Shown one piece after another: positions 34,455-49,824 of a stretch of DNA of 64,000 nt. Source of the stretch: Kalaharituber pfeilii (Eukaryota; Ascomycota; Pezizomycetes; Pezizales; Pezizaceae); contig WHUZ01000012.1 of NCBI GenBank assembly GCA_015179045.1, positions 992,001 through 1,056,000 on the forward strand, read 5' to 3'. Each line of letters begins with the position of its first letter. The first letter of the stretch is position 1. The notes under the pieces are model-generated. The model saw only the letters and a list, made by a program, of their open reading frames with translations. It was not told the DNA's origin and searched no databases. The translations under genes were made by a program, and so were the position numbers.

Positions 34455-36572
34455 ATGAGCGCCATCCTCAGTGCTGATGACCTGAACGACTTCATCTCTC
34501 CCGGTGTCGCCTGCATCAAGCCCGTCGAGTCACTCCCTCCGAATCCTGCGCCACTTGAGGTTCGTACCGAACATTCGACCCCCCACTATCCCACTACCCC
34601 GCCACTCCCTCATTCCGGTAGAACAGAAGCTAATGTCGAAAATCTGTATCCATAGAACCCATACGAAGTCAGAAATGAGGACACTATGCCTGCGCCTACA
34701 AAAACTGCCCAAATTTCCCTTACTGACTGCCTAGCCTGCTCAGGCTGTGTGACGAGCGCGGAAGCGGTACTGGTGCAGTTACAGAGTGTGCAGGAGGTCA
34801 TTGATAATCTCGTCGCTCCTCCCTCAGCGGAGAACGGAAATGAGAGGGAGAAGGTGTTTGTCGCCCTCATAAGCCCGCAAAGCGTTGCGTCTCTTGCAGC
34901 AACATACGGTGTTACCTGGCGAGAAGTGCGGGCGATGATAGGATGGTTACTAGGAGAGGGCTCGGACGTGGGGATCGAGGGGCGGCTACCAGTGGAGAAA
35001 AGAAAGGATAGGGGTGAGGAGGTAATTAGGAGAGGAGGGAGGGGATTCAAGTACATAATTGATACGGATGTGGGGAGAGATGTGGCGACGGTGTATGCGT
35101 TTGAAGAATTGTTTAAGGCCATTACTACTTCGAGTGTGCTTGGGGAGGACAAAGGGGATGGGGGAGGCAACACAGGCAGAGGAGGGGAGATTAAAAAGCC
35201 GATTTTGACAAGTGCGTGCCCGGGGTTTATATGCTACGCTGAAGCCGTACATCCGTACCTGATACCACACCTATCACGGCTCAAGTCCCCCCAGGCCATA
35301 CTAGGAACATTGGTTAAGAGCGTACTACCTATCCTGATGGACAAAGAGCGGGGTGTGGAAGCTGGGACATACGGGGCGAAAGATGTATATGTGGTGGGTT
35401 TGCAGCCATGTTTTGATAAGAAGCTTGAAGGGGCGAGAGGGGAATTAACCAGTGCCACGTGGAGAAAGGAGGGGGAGGTGGTGGGGGAAGAGACCGTGAG
35501 GGATGTAGACTGTGTGATTACGACAAGGGAGCTGGTAACGTTAGCAGAGGAGTGTGGAATTGAGTTCGGGGGATTGCCGAGGCTGGAGGGGCCACAAGGG
35601 AGGAGATGGCACAGGGAGAGGAAAGATTTGTTAGGGGAATTACTGGAAATGGTATATGGTGCTGGGGGGTTTCGGTATACGCCGTCTCCATTAGCGTCAA
35701 TACAGTCAACAGACCTCACACTAGCAACCGGCACTTCGGGTGGCTACCTCCACTACATCCTCCTCCGTCTTCAATCCCTCCACCCTGGGTCCTATATCTC
35801 CATCACCAAAGGTCGGAACTCGGACACTGTCGAATATGCCCTTCTATCTCCACCTGCCCCAGGTGATGAAGATAAACCTAGAGAAATCATAAAGCTTGCG
35901 AGATCCTACGGATTCCGAAATATTCAGAACTTGGTGCGTAAACTGAAACCAGTGAAGAAGCGGGTGCTGCCAAGATTTGGGAAGAGGGGGGGAGAAGGGG
36001 GGAAGGTGGTGTTGGAAGGGAGGAAAGGAGGAGGTGGTTGTCTGGCGGAGGAGGGGACAGGATACGCATATGTGGAAGTGATGGCGTGCCCTGGGGGATG
36101 TACGAATGGGGGTGGGCAGGTGAAAATGGGGGATGGGATTATAAGGAGTAATGTCGGTAAGGAGATTGAGGGTACTGATGTGGCGACAGTGGGGTCAGCG
36201 CAGAGCCAAAGAGAGTGGTTGGCGAAGGTGGACGAGGCATATTGGAGCGATGAAGCCTCGTCCCAAAGTAGTCCCATCCTGCTTCCTTTAAAAGAGGAGA
36301 TCATATCAACGACAACGACCCTCATCCCAGTTCCTCAGGGAAAACAACAGCCTTTTAACATCGACCCAGATTCAGTAGAAGACTTTGTAAACAAGTGGGA
36401 GGAGATCGTTGGCGTGGAGAGGGAGAAGTTGTTGTTTACGGGGTACAGGAGAGTAGAGGACGAGTTTGCGAAGAAAAGGGAGGAGGAGGAAAGCCGGAGT
36501 GGGGGAGCCGCAAGTGCAAGGGCAGTGGGGGTACTGGCGGGGAAAGCAGGAGGGGGTGGTGAGTCGGTATAA
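34455..36572 (+). CDS. NAR1: NAR1, cytosolic Fe-S cluster assembly factor (iron-only hydrogenase-like)
   Basis: CIA-machinery protein that passes Fe-S clusters to cytosolic and nuclear apoproteins. Exon 1 34455-34559, intron 34560-34655 (GTTCGT...ATAG), exon 2 34656-36572, giving 673 residues. N-terminal 4Fe-4S ligands are C20 (GVACIKP) and C60/C63/C66 (DCLACSGC). H-cluster-like ligands are in [10 protein letters not shown] (about 223), LQPCFDKK (about 287) and [12 protein letters not shown] (about 513 and 517), all conserved. Exon 1 is [20 protein letters not shown], the usual N-terminus. A Ser/Gly-rich tail ends GGGESV. Glycine-rich insertions, such as near 440-460, make it longer than yeast Nar1. 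It starts 964 bases from the divergent siderophore acyltransferase. Confidence 0.96.
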
Positions 36573-38804
36573 AAGGATGGAGGATGAATAGAAAAAAAAA
36601 AAGAGGTATAGTTATGTTTCTGACATTATCTCATATTTATATACCTGGTTTGTTCTTTTCTGTTTACCTCTCTTGGTCCAGGGTTTATGTTTTTTCGTTT
36701 TTTTTTGGGTCCCTTGGAGTTGTGGTCTCTTTAGCTTTCCTTTCTTTTATCTAACCTAACCAGTGTATACGGCATAATCTTCTTGTCTAAACTATTTTAT
36801 TGGCGTACAGATTTCAGAGAAATTCCTCATTTGTTCATTCATTCATTTTTGGTCACGATGGAATTGGGAGGCGGGGAAACATATAGAAAAAAAAAAAAAT
36901 TCTATATTTTATATTTTTTTTTCTTTTTTCCTTAACCAAGTAGAGATATATAAAAATTGTACATTCAGTTTATATTTTTCTTACTCTACCTCCAACCCCA
37001 ACACGAAATAGCGGCTGGGGGGGCAGCTGAAGCCTGTACAGTAATCCTTCGAAGGTCCTGCATCCCCAACCTCATGATGCGAGCAAAGCTTTCCACTGCT
37101 TGACTTGTGCATCTTGTATCCTTACTATTTCTTTTTTTGCGCTGTAAGCTTCTCTCGCAGCAAACTCTGTACGTAACTCCAATCCTACAGCATGTTATTT
37201 CACTCTATCTCTGCCTTTTGCCTCTTTGCGTTTCGGTTTTGCTGGGTTTGTTTCTCCTCTAGCATTCGTTTGATTTGCCGCATTGACTAGCACTGACTGT
37301 TTCTTTCTTGAAGTCACAATTGTAAGGCTCTAGAGTGGGCGAACAAGAGGCCTGGGTACTAGGTGATGACTACTCGGTAGCCGGAGAGGGCGTGGAAGCC
37401 TGTTGGGAATTGGGGACGGCCTGAGAGGGGAGAAACTTGACCTACAAATTCCAAAGTTACCCGTGATATTTGAATTTGGGTGTGATCCCCATATAGCATC
37501 AACTTGCCTGAAAGAGAGTACTTTCCTTGATAGACTGCTCATTATCCCCCGGCCTGATGCCCCAACCCGATCATTCCTTGCAATGCCTTTACCTCCTTTC
37601 ATAAATCTTCTTTTGCATTCATCATCTTGCCATTTGATTTTTTCCCTTCGAATATGATTATCATGTGCAAAATAACCTGCTCTCCCACCCTTGCTATTAT
37701 CAAGTGATTTTGCTTGCCGCTGAGGCTCCTTGATTTTTTTTTTTTTTTTTTTTTTTTTCTTTCCGTCCACGCCACTAATCACTTCAAATTCTTCTTTCTT
37801 CCATAACTGTCAGCTGATTGAGTTGAGAAAAACCATCAGGACAGTTCTGTACATGGAAGCATGGAGAAGACCTATTATTGTAGAGTGGAGACTTCTTGTA
37901 GACATCATACTAGACCCTTTCTTTTACACTATTATTATTATATTATCAAGCACTGTAACCGATCTTGGTGACAAGTTCCTCGATGTCTCAATTTATAGCA
38001 TGTGCATTGTAATTACAAACACAAACCTGCAATACATAGCCAAGAGTCCTTGTGCATCGTAGGGATCTACATCCTGCTATCACTGACAATCCCAGTGCCT
38101 GTCTGGAATCACATCTTCCTTATGATGGGTGATATCGATGGCAAAGCTTGTGCAGGAGAAGCTACGAAGATGGGACTGGGTAAGATGGATCAGTTGTGCC
38201 GGTCCATCTGACATGTTCAAGAGGTTTGTACTATAGAGCTGGGGGACTGGCACTGCTATCGATCAAGGAAGGTACAATAAGTTTTCTTGCTTACCAGTAG
38301 TTACATAACTGCCGTTTGCAGTTTTCATAATTTTTCTATTTTATTTTCTTTTTTTGGGCGGGGGGTGCAAGATAGCGGCGTCAGGATGGGAGTTGATGAA
38401 GGCTATCCATAATAGCTGCATGGACATCACGACGGTGAGTTGAGAGAGCGGGGCTGCGCTCAGTCAATGGTATCATGAGATATGGTGTGGTACATAGTTG
38501 ATCAATTTAAATTCTATCATTTCCACGTTGCCTCTTCAAGTCCCTTACGAAAAGCGCGGTTTGAGCTGAAATACTGATTCTAGGATTCATTGGTTCATGA
38601 GGAAATGAAAGAAAAAAAGCATTGTGAGGAGACAACACTGCAAAGAGCAACCCCAAATTGGATTCGATTCCACCATCCCACAGTCAAAATAGGATAGAAT
38701 AATCAGACAAATCTCAGAAATCCAAACCAAACACCATCGTAAACCATAGTCATCCAGCGATCAAAAACACGAATCATGATACAGATTAAAAGCAAAAAAT
38801 TCAA
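36573..38804. other. Intergenic between NAR1 and polyubiquitin 3' ends
   Basis: AT-rich 3' flanks of two convergent genes with many homopolymers (A/T runs at 36592-36604, 36886-36940, poly(T) 37735-37759). Frames at 37330-37782 and 37730-38062 contain these homopolymers and lack family similarity. No gene is supported. Confidence 0.55.
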
Positions 38805-41639
<2,835 letters not shown>

Positions 41640-44600
41640 TCACCGAAGCAGGTCTTCTTGGTCATTGAACTTATCGCCAACACCCAAATTGCGAACTCCA
41701 TCGCTCTCCTCACTACTTCCTACCCGGTGGCCATGCGGTATTTCATCTCCACTAGCACCCTGTTCACTGACACTGCTACTACCTCCCCACTCCCCCACAG
41801 TACCTTCACTCCCTCCATCTGTACTTGCCCCATCTCCCCCAATATTACCTCCAGCCTTTCTGGCCTGACTGATAGGTGGAGGCATTAGCCTTGCGCTTTC
41901 GAACATGAAACTTTTCTCCATATCCTCAGCCGGGCTTCGCAACTCCACTAGTTCCAATGCCTCTTTGAGTGTCTTTCCAGTATCGTCCAAGGCTACGAGA
42001 AACCTTGCCAGCTCTTTGCACAAATCCCAATCCCCTTGAGCTACCGCAATTGCTAGTAGTCGAACCATATCCTTGGAACTCGAGCTGAGCTGCTCCATTG
42101 TGTGAAGAATCAAAAGGTATCCCCCAGCTGTCTTCAAATTCCCCCGGGCAAGAGATTCTTCAAAAAGTACCTGAGGCGAGCCTACAACTGAGAATAAATG
42201 TCGCCACGAGGCAACTTCTGTTTTGCGAGTACATTGAACGATGATGTCTAGATATTGTCGGAAGTTGGTTAAAAAGCGCACTACATCAGGGAGTACAGCC
42301 TCTATTGTTCATTAGTTTAAATACTTATGCATCAATAAGTACAGCACTGGTCAAAAGAGTCATACCGCTAGGATCAGGGATACTGTCGGCTTCTTCATCT
42401 AATACGTCGTGAAGTAATACTTCAAGGGCGTGGGGAAAGTATGCGAGGCTCTCAAAGTGAGCTGCAAGCTGTAGCGCTGCCTCAGAGTTCCCATTCGCCA
42501 ATAAGAATCGTAAGAAATGGTGTATGAAAAGCTGGGTCTATGCTTGAGGTTAGTTTGCAATATACGAATGATGGGTAGAGAGGAGAAAGAACCTACTCTC
42601 GTAGAAAACTTAAAGTAGGAGAACTGAATGTCTCTTCGCTGCACAAGCTCGGACTCAATTCCTAAAATAATTCCTTTGGATAGTAGAATTGACATAGGGT
42701 AAAAGTCAACACCAACTTTTACCAGCATAGGAAGCTCTCTAGACTCTCCTCTCGCGGATCTCATTACTTCTTGGACATCTATCCATGCCTTCAAGTCTTT
42801 GCCATCGAATACCCAGAGGGAATCCCTCAGACCACCTTCAAAATTTCCATTACCTGCAGATACCATCTGGGCTGGCGTCTGGCTTATCGGTGTTCCGGGC
42901 TGTCCCACGAACTGTAGCGGTTGGTCGCGCATCAAGCAATAGTACTCGACATTCTTTTCCAATACCCTCATCTCATATTTCACCTCACCATCTTCTCCAG
43001 AACCAGGCTGGAGCAACGCCAGTTTCCCATCTACCAAAAACAATACGCTGGCAACAGTGACATCTTTGGCAGGATCACCTTCACGGATTTGTTCTTCCGG
43101 TAGAATCCAGCTTAAGCCACGAACCCGACTGGGAGAACGGATGATGCCATGGAAGGTGAGTTGTCCAACTTGGACTAACTTGACAGTGCCTTTAGTTGGT
43201 GTAATAACATAGTGATAAAGAATATTGTCAAGAGTGTACGCAAGAAGAGAGTCAAAGCCGACGAGTGTCACCAAGACCACTGGGGCCGGGAGTGTTTCAA
43301 TGTGGAGAAGTAACGAGTTATCAAGGTCAGTTTCTCTAGAATAGAGACGTATCTACAAACTGTTACCAAATATATTCAGGTATGACAGTTGGAATACTCA
43401 CCTCGTAAAACCCATCACATTCGACTGCCGCAATTAAAATGTGATGGTACCAGCACATTCCTCCCCTTACGTGGAAATCTTGTTCCATCTTTTCATTGAC
43501 AAAGGTCTTCCACCTTCCACTGTTGACTGAATAATGTGCCAAACCGCGCTTCCCGGCGATGGCAACATATCTCCCATCAGGTGAGATGACGACAGACTTC
43601 ACTGGCCAGTTATCAATCAGATATACAGGGGGCATCGTAACATGATTCCATAGAATGCTGTTTTCCTGAACTAATGTGGTAAGGTCCGCAAGCTCATATC
43701 CTCGATATATTAGTAGCTTCTCGTTTGTTTGTAGAACCGCCCTTGAAACGTTTGCCTGAACATGAGGTCAGATCAGCCTGTTTGGATCGAATCCATGATT
43801 CAGATAGAGTACCGAATTGTAGCAACCTGTGATGGCGCTTTTGGCCATTTCCAATGCCCATAACCTACCATCACCTTTATACTTTATTAAAAGTAGGTCC
43901 TGGCCACCCCCAATCCAGCAGCCGTCTCTCACACCATCTAAGTATCCCTCGCCTTGGTTGCGCTTGATCAAGTCCCGTTCAGCCCAGAAACTATGAGCGC
44001 CAAGTTTCCCGTAGACGCTCCATAATGCCCAACCTTTCTCATATCCTGCGAAGAGAGCATATCCATCAGGGGACCAGGTTACAAAGGCTAGTTTTCCTGT
44101 CATGGATGAAGGTGGTTTCACTGCATGAGATAAGGGTATGTTTCCAGCATAATCACGCGCATTATAAATCGAGATTATGCCACTGCCTATATGTTAGCAC
44201 TATCAAGAGTGGTAGTGCAGAGATATACTGACTTAACTTGCCCTACTGCCACTAGAGAAAATCTTGCATTGATAGCTACTTTTACCGCATTCTCTTCCGG
44301 GCTTGCTGGAATATGAAAACAATATCCTTTGAACATATTTGTGCTGCCATCATTTTCCTAAAAATCCTCCTCTCAAGTCATCAGTATTTGCTGATACAGC
44401 ATATTTTCAAGCGAAATATGCACCAGTTCGTTCACCTTCTGAACAGCATATGCCCTTCCGTCACTGGTTACCCATGTAGAGAGATTCATTGGTCTATCGT
44501 AAACCATCTCAGTCGTGGTAAGCCCTACAAGCCAGAGATCAATTACTGCCATACCAATCGGATCTCATGATTTACCTGTTCTGGTTTTCTTTTCTTTGTG

Positions 44601-45714
44601 TATCCAACCCATTTTGCTCAGTAACTGTGTTGAGGTCTGTGATCCTTTCGAATCCGGGGTCCATCGGATGCATTGGACGGCCGCTGGTTTCTCAGTCGAT
44701 ACTACTAATTCATCATCAAGCGCAAGAGCTCTAGAGGAGTGATTCAGTCAATACCCTCAGAATCTCATGGGATTGTTGGAAGTTATACTTAACAATTCCA
44801 GCATCTACTTTAATTACCATCCGGAACCTGATAGAGTACTCCCTTACCCCCCCGGCCTCTCCTGCTCCTACCATGAATGAGCCACCGCTGCCCCCCCCTC
44901 CCCCTGGCCCCCTCATTGCGCCACCTGCAGAGACAGAGGAACTCTGGCGAGAGTGACTGTAATGACTATGAACAAAAGTAGGCCGGTAAACCCTCCCCAA
45001 AGGGTCTGAGGCCAGTGAATAGGTAATGAAGTAGCCCTGCGTAGTTTGCACTACAAATATCTGGTTGTCAGGCCGGATGAGCAGGTCCTTGTTTGGACCA
45101 TACGAATTGAGCGACAGTTGCGAGCGGCGGACATGTGCTACTACTGCTGTTGGCTGAAGAGCAATGTGCAGAGAAGTTAAATTAGTTACCGCCCAAAATA
45201 TAAGGGATTTTTTTTATTTTTTTTCTAGTGCGGAAGCTGAATTGTGCCATGGGTGTACCTTTGTCTGCCAAATTGTCATCTCACTTGTGGTAATTGTTGC
45301 GAACAACGTCCCGTTCCTAGCCATCTTGAGCACCAGTATGTCCCTACTCGCTACTTCATTTTTGACATCTTCCGAGATAGTAACATCCAAGCTGGATCCA
45401 GACTTTTTGATCGGATCAATTCGCGCAGAGGATGGATTGAGCATATTCTCCGAATTGGTCGTGTTGCCTTCAGTAGCCTCATGGGCGAGGACATCCTCTT
45501 CCGACACCTCGCCATCGCGGCTAAGATCCTCGTTTCGCAAAAGATCTTGAGCCGGCTTTAAATGGGCATTGTCTGCTAGAGAACTGGAGCAGTGGTCAAT
45601 TGGCGATATCGCAACCGGAGTTTCGGTACCATAGGTATCATCAGAGTCGTATGTTACAATTGGGTTTGAGACCTTCGCTGAGAAGATGCGTGGTGTTCCG
45701 AGAGGCCAATACAT
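41640..45714 (-). CDS. RIC1: RIC1, Ypt6/Rab6 GEF subunit (RIC1-RGP1 complex)
   Basis: With Rgp1 forms the exchange factor for Ypt6/Rab6 in endosome-to-Golgi traffic. Ten minus-strand exons: 45714-45259, 45153-44789, 44730-44576, 44524-44436, 44357-44233, 44182-43813, 43755-43402, 43352-42597, 42537-42366, 42301-41640; phases agree, 1167 residues. It starts MYWPLGTPRIFSAKV, the family N-terminus. WD/beta-propeller landmarks are ATITTSEMTIWQTK, DNQIFVVQTTQGYFITYSL, VYDRPMNLSTWVTSDGRAY, NARFSLVAVGQVNGIISIYN, WSPDGYALFAGYEKGWALWS and VISPDGRYVAIAGKRGL. The C-terminal RIC1 domain has TQLFIHHFLRFLLANGN, YFPHALEVLLHDVLDEEAD, WRHLFSVVGSPQVLFEE and GNLKTAGGYLLILHT. The tail is Gly/Ser-rich. Acidic (about 20-110) and Gly-rich inserts lie near the N-terminus. 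Confidence 0.95.
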
Positions 45715-46141
45715 CAAGGGTGCAGGTCGTCTTAAGTTAAACAGGGTACCTATTGCAGAGAACAACTGGGTTCTGATGAAGTATTTAGATAAACGTTCCT
45801 TTCTGAGCTACCCACGGTGCGAAACAGAAGCTTACTGTGCAGGCGAATGGTGTAACTTTGCCTAGACCAATCAGGGGCGGAGCCAGACTGTTGGGCCAAA
45901 ACAGCGCAAAAGCGAAGCAGGTTTTGCAGCGACATGAGGCAGCCTGAAGGTGATAAAGGTAAGCCAAATGCTACGAAATACTCAACTCCAGCAGATCAAT
46001 ATCATCATATACCAACTTATAATACAAATAACGCGCTCATACAAGGTGCTTTTTTAATGGAAAATTTTGATGCTATACTATACATGTCCCAAACATTGGC
46101 AATGGCCTTGGTAACCCCAAATATGGTTTTGATCGATCTTG
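45715..46141. other. Intergenic between RIC1 start and stomatin-like gene end
   Basis: 427 bases, probably RIC1 promoter and 3' flank of the stomatin-like gene. No gene or strong motif is seen. Confidence 0.5.
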
Positions 46142-47523
46142 CTATGGCTTAGTGATACTCCTTGACGCGGCAGATTCAAAGCTATCCAGCATCGACTGCG
46201 CAACCAGCCCCTTGCCTTTGCCCTCGCTAGAAAGAGTACTCTCCTGACTGGCGTCTTTCGTCTCCAGGAATTTCCCAAGGCCAGATTGTTCTCTTCTCTG
46301 TGTCTCACTAACCTTCCCGTAAATACTCAACGCCCCGGAAATCATTCCACCCAATTCACCTAGTTGGGCCGGAATTACAACAGTGTTCGTCTCCTTTGCC
46401 AACTTTCCAAACGCCTCCACATATTTCTCTGCAACGCTTAGGCTTACTGCACCCTGTGCAGCCTCCTTGTTCTCTCTTATTGCTCTTGCAACAGCCTCAA
46501 TACCTGCAGCAGTGGCCTTTGCCTTCAGCAAGATCGCCTCCGCCTCACCAGCCGCAGAATTGATTTGCTCTGCTTTGAGGGCTTCGGACGCGAGAATAAC
46601 ACTTTGTTTTTTACCCTCGGCTATGTTGATTGCGCTTTGCCGTTGACCTTCTGATTCAAGGATCTCAGCACGTTTAGACCGTTCTGCTGAGACCTGGCGA
46701 TGCATGGCTTGAAGAACAGGTTCTGGAGCGTGAATATCTCTGATTTCATATCTGAGAATTTTGACTCCCCAATCTGCTGCTGCTTCATTTATGACATGTG
46801 AAATGTTTGTATTTAACGCGGCTCGTTCCTTGAGAACATGATCCAAAGTCAATTGACCAATTTCTGACCGCATAGTTGTCTGGGCAAGCTGCGAGATGGC
46901 GTATTCAGCATCTTCCACTCCATAGCTGGCCTTGTAAGCATCAAAAATTCGGATGTAGAGAACCCCCTATACATATGTTAGGACCTGTCTGAAGCTTTTG
47001 GTATTCATTGAACTTACGTCTAGTTCCAACGTAACATTGTCGGCAGTGATGGCACTTTGACTTGGTATTTCAATTGCCACTTCCTTTAGACTTTTCACAT
47101 ACTGAATCTTATCGATAAATGGCACTAAGATGGCCAATCCCGGTTCCAAAATTCTATGAAACTTCCCCATTCGCTCAACTACCCATGCCTGCTGCTGAGG
47201 GACAAATCTGTTCTTGAATTAGACCTTAGCTGACTCAAGTAAGAAAAATGATAGACTATATACCGAATGATCGTGTTCGCAGGAAGCCTTTGTCTCTGGA
47301 AGTAGCTTGGAACGCCAGTGCCATGATGGCCTCCAACACCGAATATTGACACATCGTTATCTCGTGCTCGGCTCGGATTTAGCGATGGGGTAGATATTGA
47401 TAAAGGTCGAGCAAGGGATGTTGAGAAAGTTCGCTGCAATGCTGGACCGCCGATCCGGCAAATAGTGGGGTATTGGAAAAGCGAGCGTGCAACGACACGC
47501 CCGGTATGCCCTATAGTTAGCAT
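46142..47523 (-). CDS. Mitochondrial stomatin-like protein (SLP2/STOML2 family, SPFH domain)
   Basis: SPFH scaffold of the mitochondrial inner membrane that organises cardiolipin-rich domains and respiratory complexes. Minus-strand exons: 47523-47264, 47207-47018, 46966-46142, giving 424 residues. The presequence MLTIGHTGRVVARSLFQYPT is basic, followed by RTFSTSLARP. The SPFH/PHB domain runs from about NTIIRFVPQQQAWVVERMGK through EPGLAILVPFIDKIQYVKSL, NVTLELDGVLYIRIFDAYKA, EDAEYAISQLAQTTMRSEIG to DWGVKILRYEIRDIHAPEPV. Then comes an AEGKKQSVILASEALKAEQ coiled-coil and the STOML2-type end VSLSVAEKYVEAFGKLAKET. The start is the first ATG in frame; a longer frame upstream begins with TTG only. 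Confidence 0.95.
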
Positions 47524-49824
47524 TTCTGTATATACACTGTCGCAACAATGCGCTCGCAAATTTTGAAGATGTTGTAAGGCTCTGGCGAAGTTCAGACGTC
47601 AAAGCAGAATATAGTTGCTTGTGTGCAGCAGACCACCTTACTTAATTCTGAGCCCCGATGACGACTGGCTGACGCCAAGACATGAGTTCGACATCTGAAG
47701 CTGGAAGTCGTTTCAATGTTACTAGAGTATAGTTTCATGCCAATACTAGAGGTAATTATAAGATGGCACTCTTCATTTGTCATGACAGTAGCATAAGCAA
47801 AGTCTCGAGCTAACGGCTGGTAACTTAGAATAGCATAGGAGCACAATGGATGCCATTGTGCAGTAATTTCTTGAAACTATGGACCCTAATCAATTCAGGC
47901 TTGGCCATTTATTCCAGCCTCAGGTTGCCATTTTGTACAAGCCATTGTATGTTGAACTCTATATAGTCGGTGATTTGAGTTTCTTCCGAAGTGAAGCTTA
48001 CCAAACATAGGGTATATAACTGCAATAATCAAGGGTGAATGGATGGTGAGATAACTGTGCGTGTTTCGCGCCAGTTCACACATCAGCTGTTGCAATGAAA
48101 GATGAGTTCAATGATATTGGGTATCAGCATGGGATCAATATACATTGCCCCCTGCTTTCTCTTCACTGTGCAAATGTGAACCTACGGAACTGGACAGGCA
48201 ATGGATTCTATGGACTGGTAAAGATGCATATATTGACTTTCACCACATTGCGACGTACTCGAGTACACCGGGTTCCGAAGCACGTTTCGTTTTGCACCAA
48301 AACTGCACGAATCCAACTCCCGATATCTCAACAACCACAAGAGAGTTTGGCATGCGCTTTTCAGGGGAGGGAAATAAAGGGTTATTCTATACATTCTTTC
48401 AATATTCTCTACAATGGCTATAGAATTGTGGCTAGAGGGTTTTCCCCAATAGGAGTAAAATCAAAGATGCGGAATGTGAAGAAGAGCTCTTGATTTAGGT
48501 TACTTCAGCACGATATAAAAAAAGCCTGCTTTGGATGTTGAGATATATTCTCTTCCGTGAGAGCGCTTTTGGTGTAAAACATATGTCGGGACGTGGTGTA
48601 TGACAGGTTGTGGTGAAAGGCAGTAACTAACAATGTTGTCCCTTGCACAGGTTCCTCTTGAATCTCCACAAGCAAGGCCGTAGTAAAGTTGTAAAGAATG
48701 TGGATCAAGAGACAGGTCTGTCATTAGAAGGGTTTGTTAACGAAGAATTTCAGTAATCCCCTGGTGTTCCAATTTTGATCCACCAAATCTGAACATACAT
48801 TTCTACCTTGTTATTGTCATGCAAATGTTTGGCCCGGCACTATATGTTATAGTGTCCATGAGAAGCGCTTGCGAAGCTGAGATGATGGATGAGAGCTTTT
48901 GCGATACATCCAGCACAGGGCAGGGAGGAGGGACAGTTACGAAGGTCGTGTGGGGCCGCCAGTATTTGAGGCTGTACTGTGTGGTTCCATATTCGGTCTT
49001 TTCCGCCTGGCACCCAAAATTCGGGTAGGAAATGTCACGGGGAGGAAATCTGATGATGGTGCTCACGGGGGTCATTCCAACCTAGCCTAGCTAAGCCAGC
49101 CAGAGTTAAGTAGTCAGCAGCGCATGCAACAGTGATTAGGAATCCTCGTGTATCATACTGTAACATACATCGTGACAAGGTGCCGGTTGGGGATCATACT
49201 CAGTTCAGCAGGCCTCCCATGCCGGGGCGGTGGGTTGCAGACGCCCTGGTGGCCTGGGAGCTTATCGCTATCATCGCAGGGCGTCACAAGACGTCGTACC
49301 ATAGGCCAACAGCAAAGCTCTCCTGTGTCTTGGCACCAGCGATCCGGCAGCCATCCCAGGGCGCGGGCTCTTGAGAGCATATACGGCTTGGAAGCTCCTC
49401 CCGGACCTTACGAATGGGGAGCATCTAGTCATCTTCGATGAGCACTGTTCTGCTGTATATGTTTGCTGCATCCAATAGGTATGCCTTCTAAGCTTCTTAG
49501 GCTCGTCGGCGAGACTTTGCTAACAGAATCCCAGAGCTCAAAGCGTGTTGCTTGAGCTACCCCGAAGTTGCAAACGCTGCCATTAGAGTTGATTCCTGAG
49601 GCTCTGAAACTGGATCCATCGCCGGTTGGAGAGCATAGAGAGCACGCCGCATACGTAGCCTGGTTACAGGATACTACACGAAATTTTCGGCGGTAATACG
49701 GCTGCCGGAGAACTGAGGGCTCTTCAAGAAAATTCACAGTCGCAGCCATCACAAAGTGGCTCTCGATCCATACCCACAATCGGAACCAACACATCAAGGC
49801 TAGGCCTGACGGAAAAGCGAGGCC
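47524..49824. other. Intergenic between two divergent genes
   Basis: 2.3 kb separating the stomatin-like gene (-) and ATG9 (+). Frames at 48500-48724 and 48803-49075 (minus) look faintly coding-like but match nothing recognised and have no clear splice partners. Long enough for a decayed gene plus two promoters. Confidence 0.45.

Noticed and set aside
37330..38062. ORFs spanning a poly(T)/poly(A) tract between NAR1 and polyubiquitin
   Set aside because: Open only because of homopolymers; no coding signature on either side.
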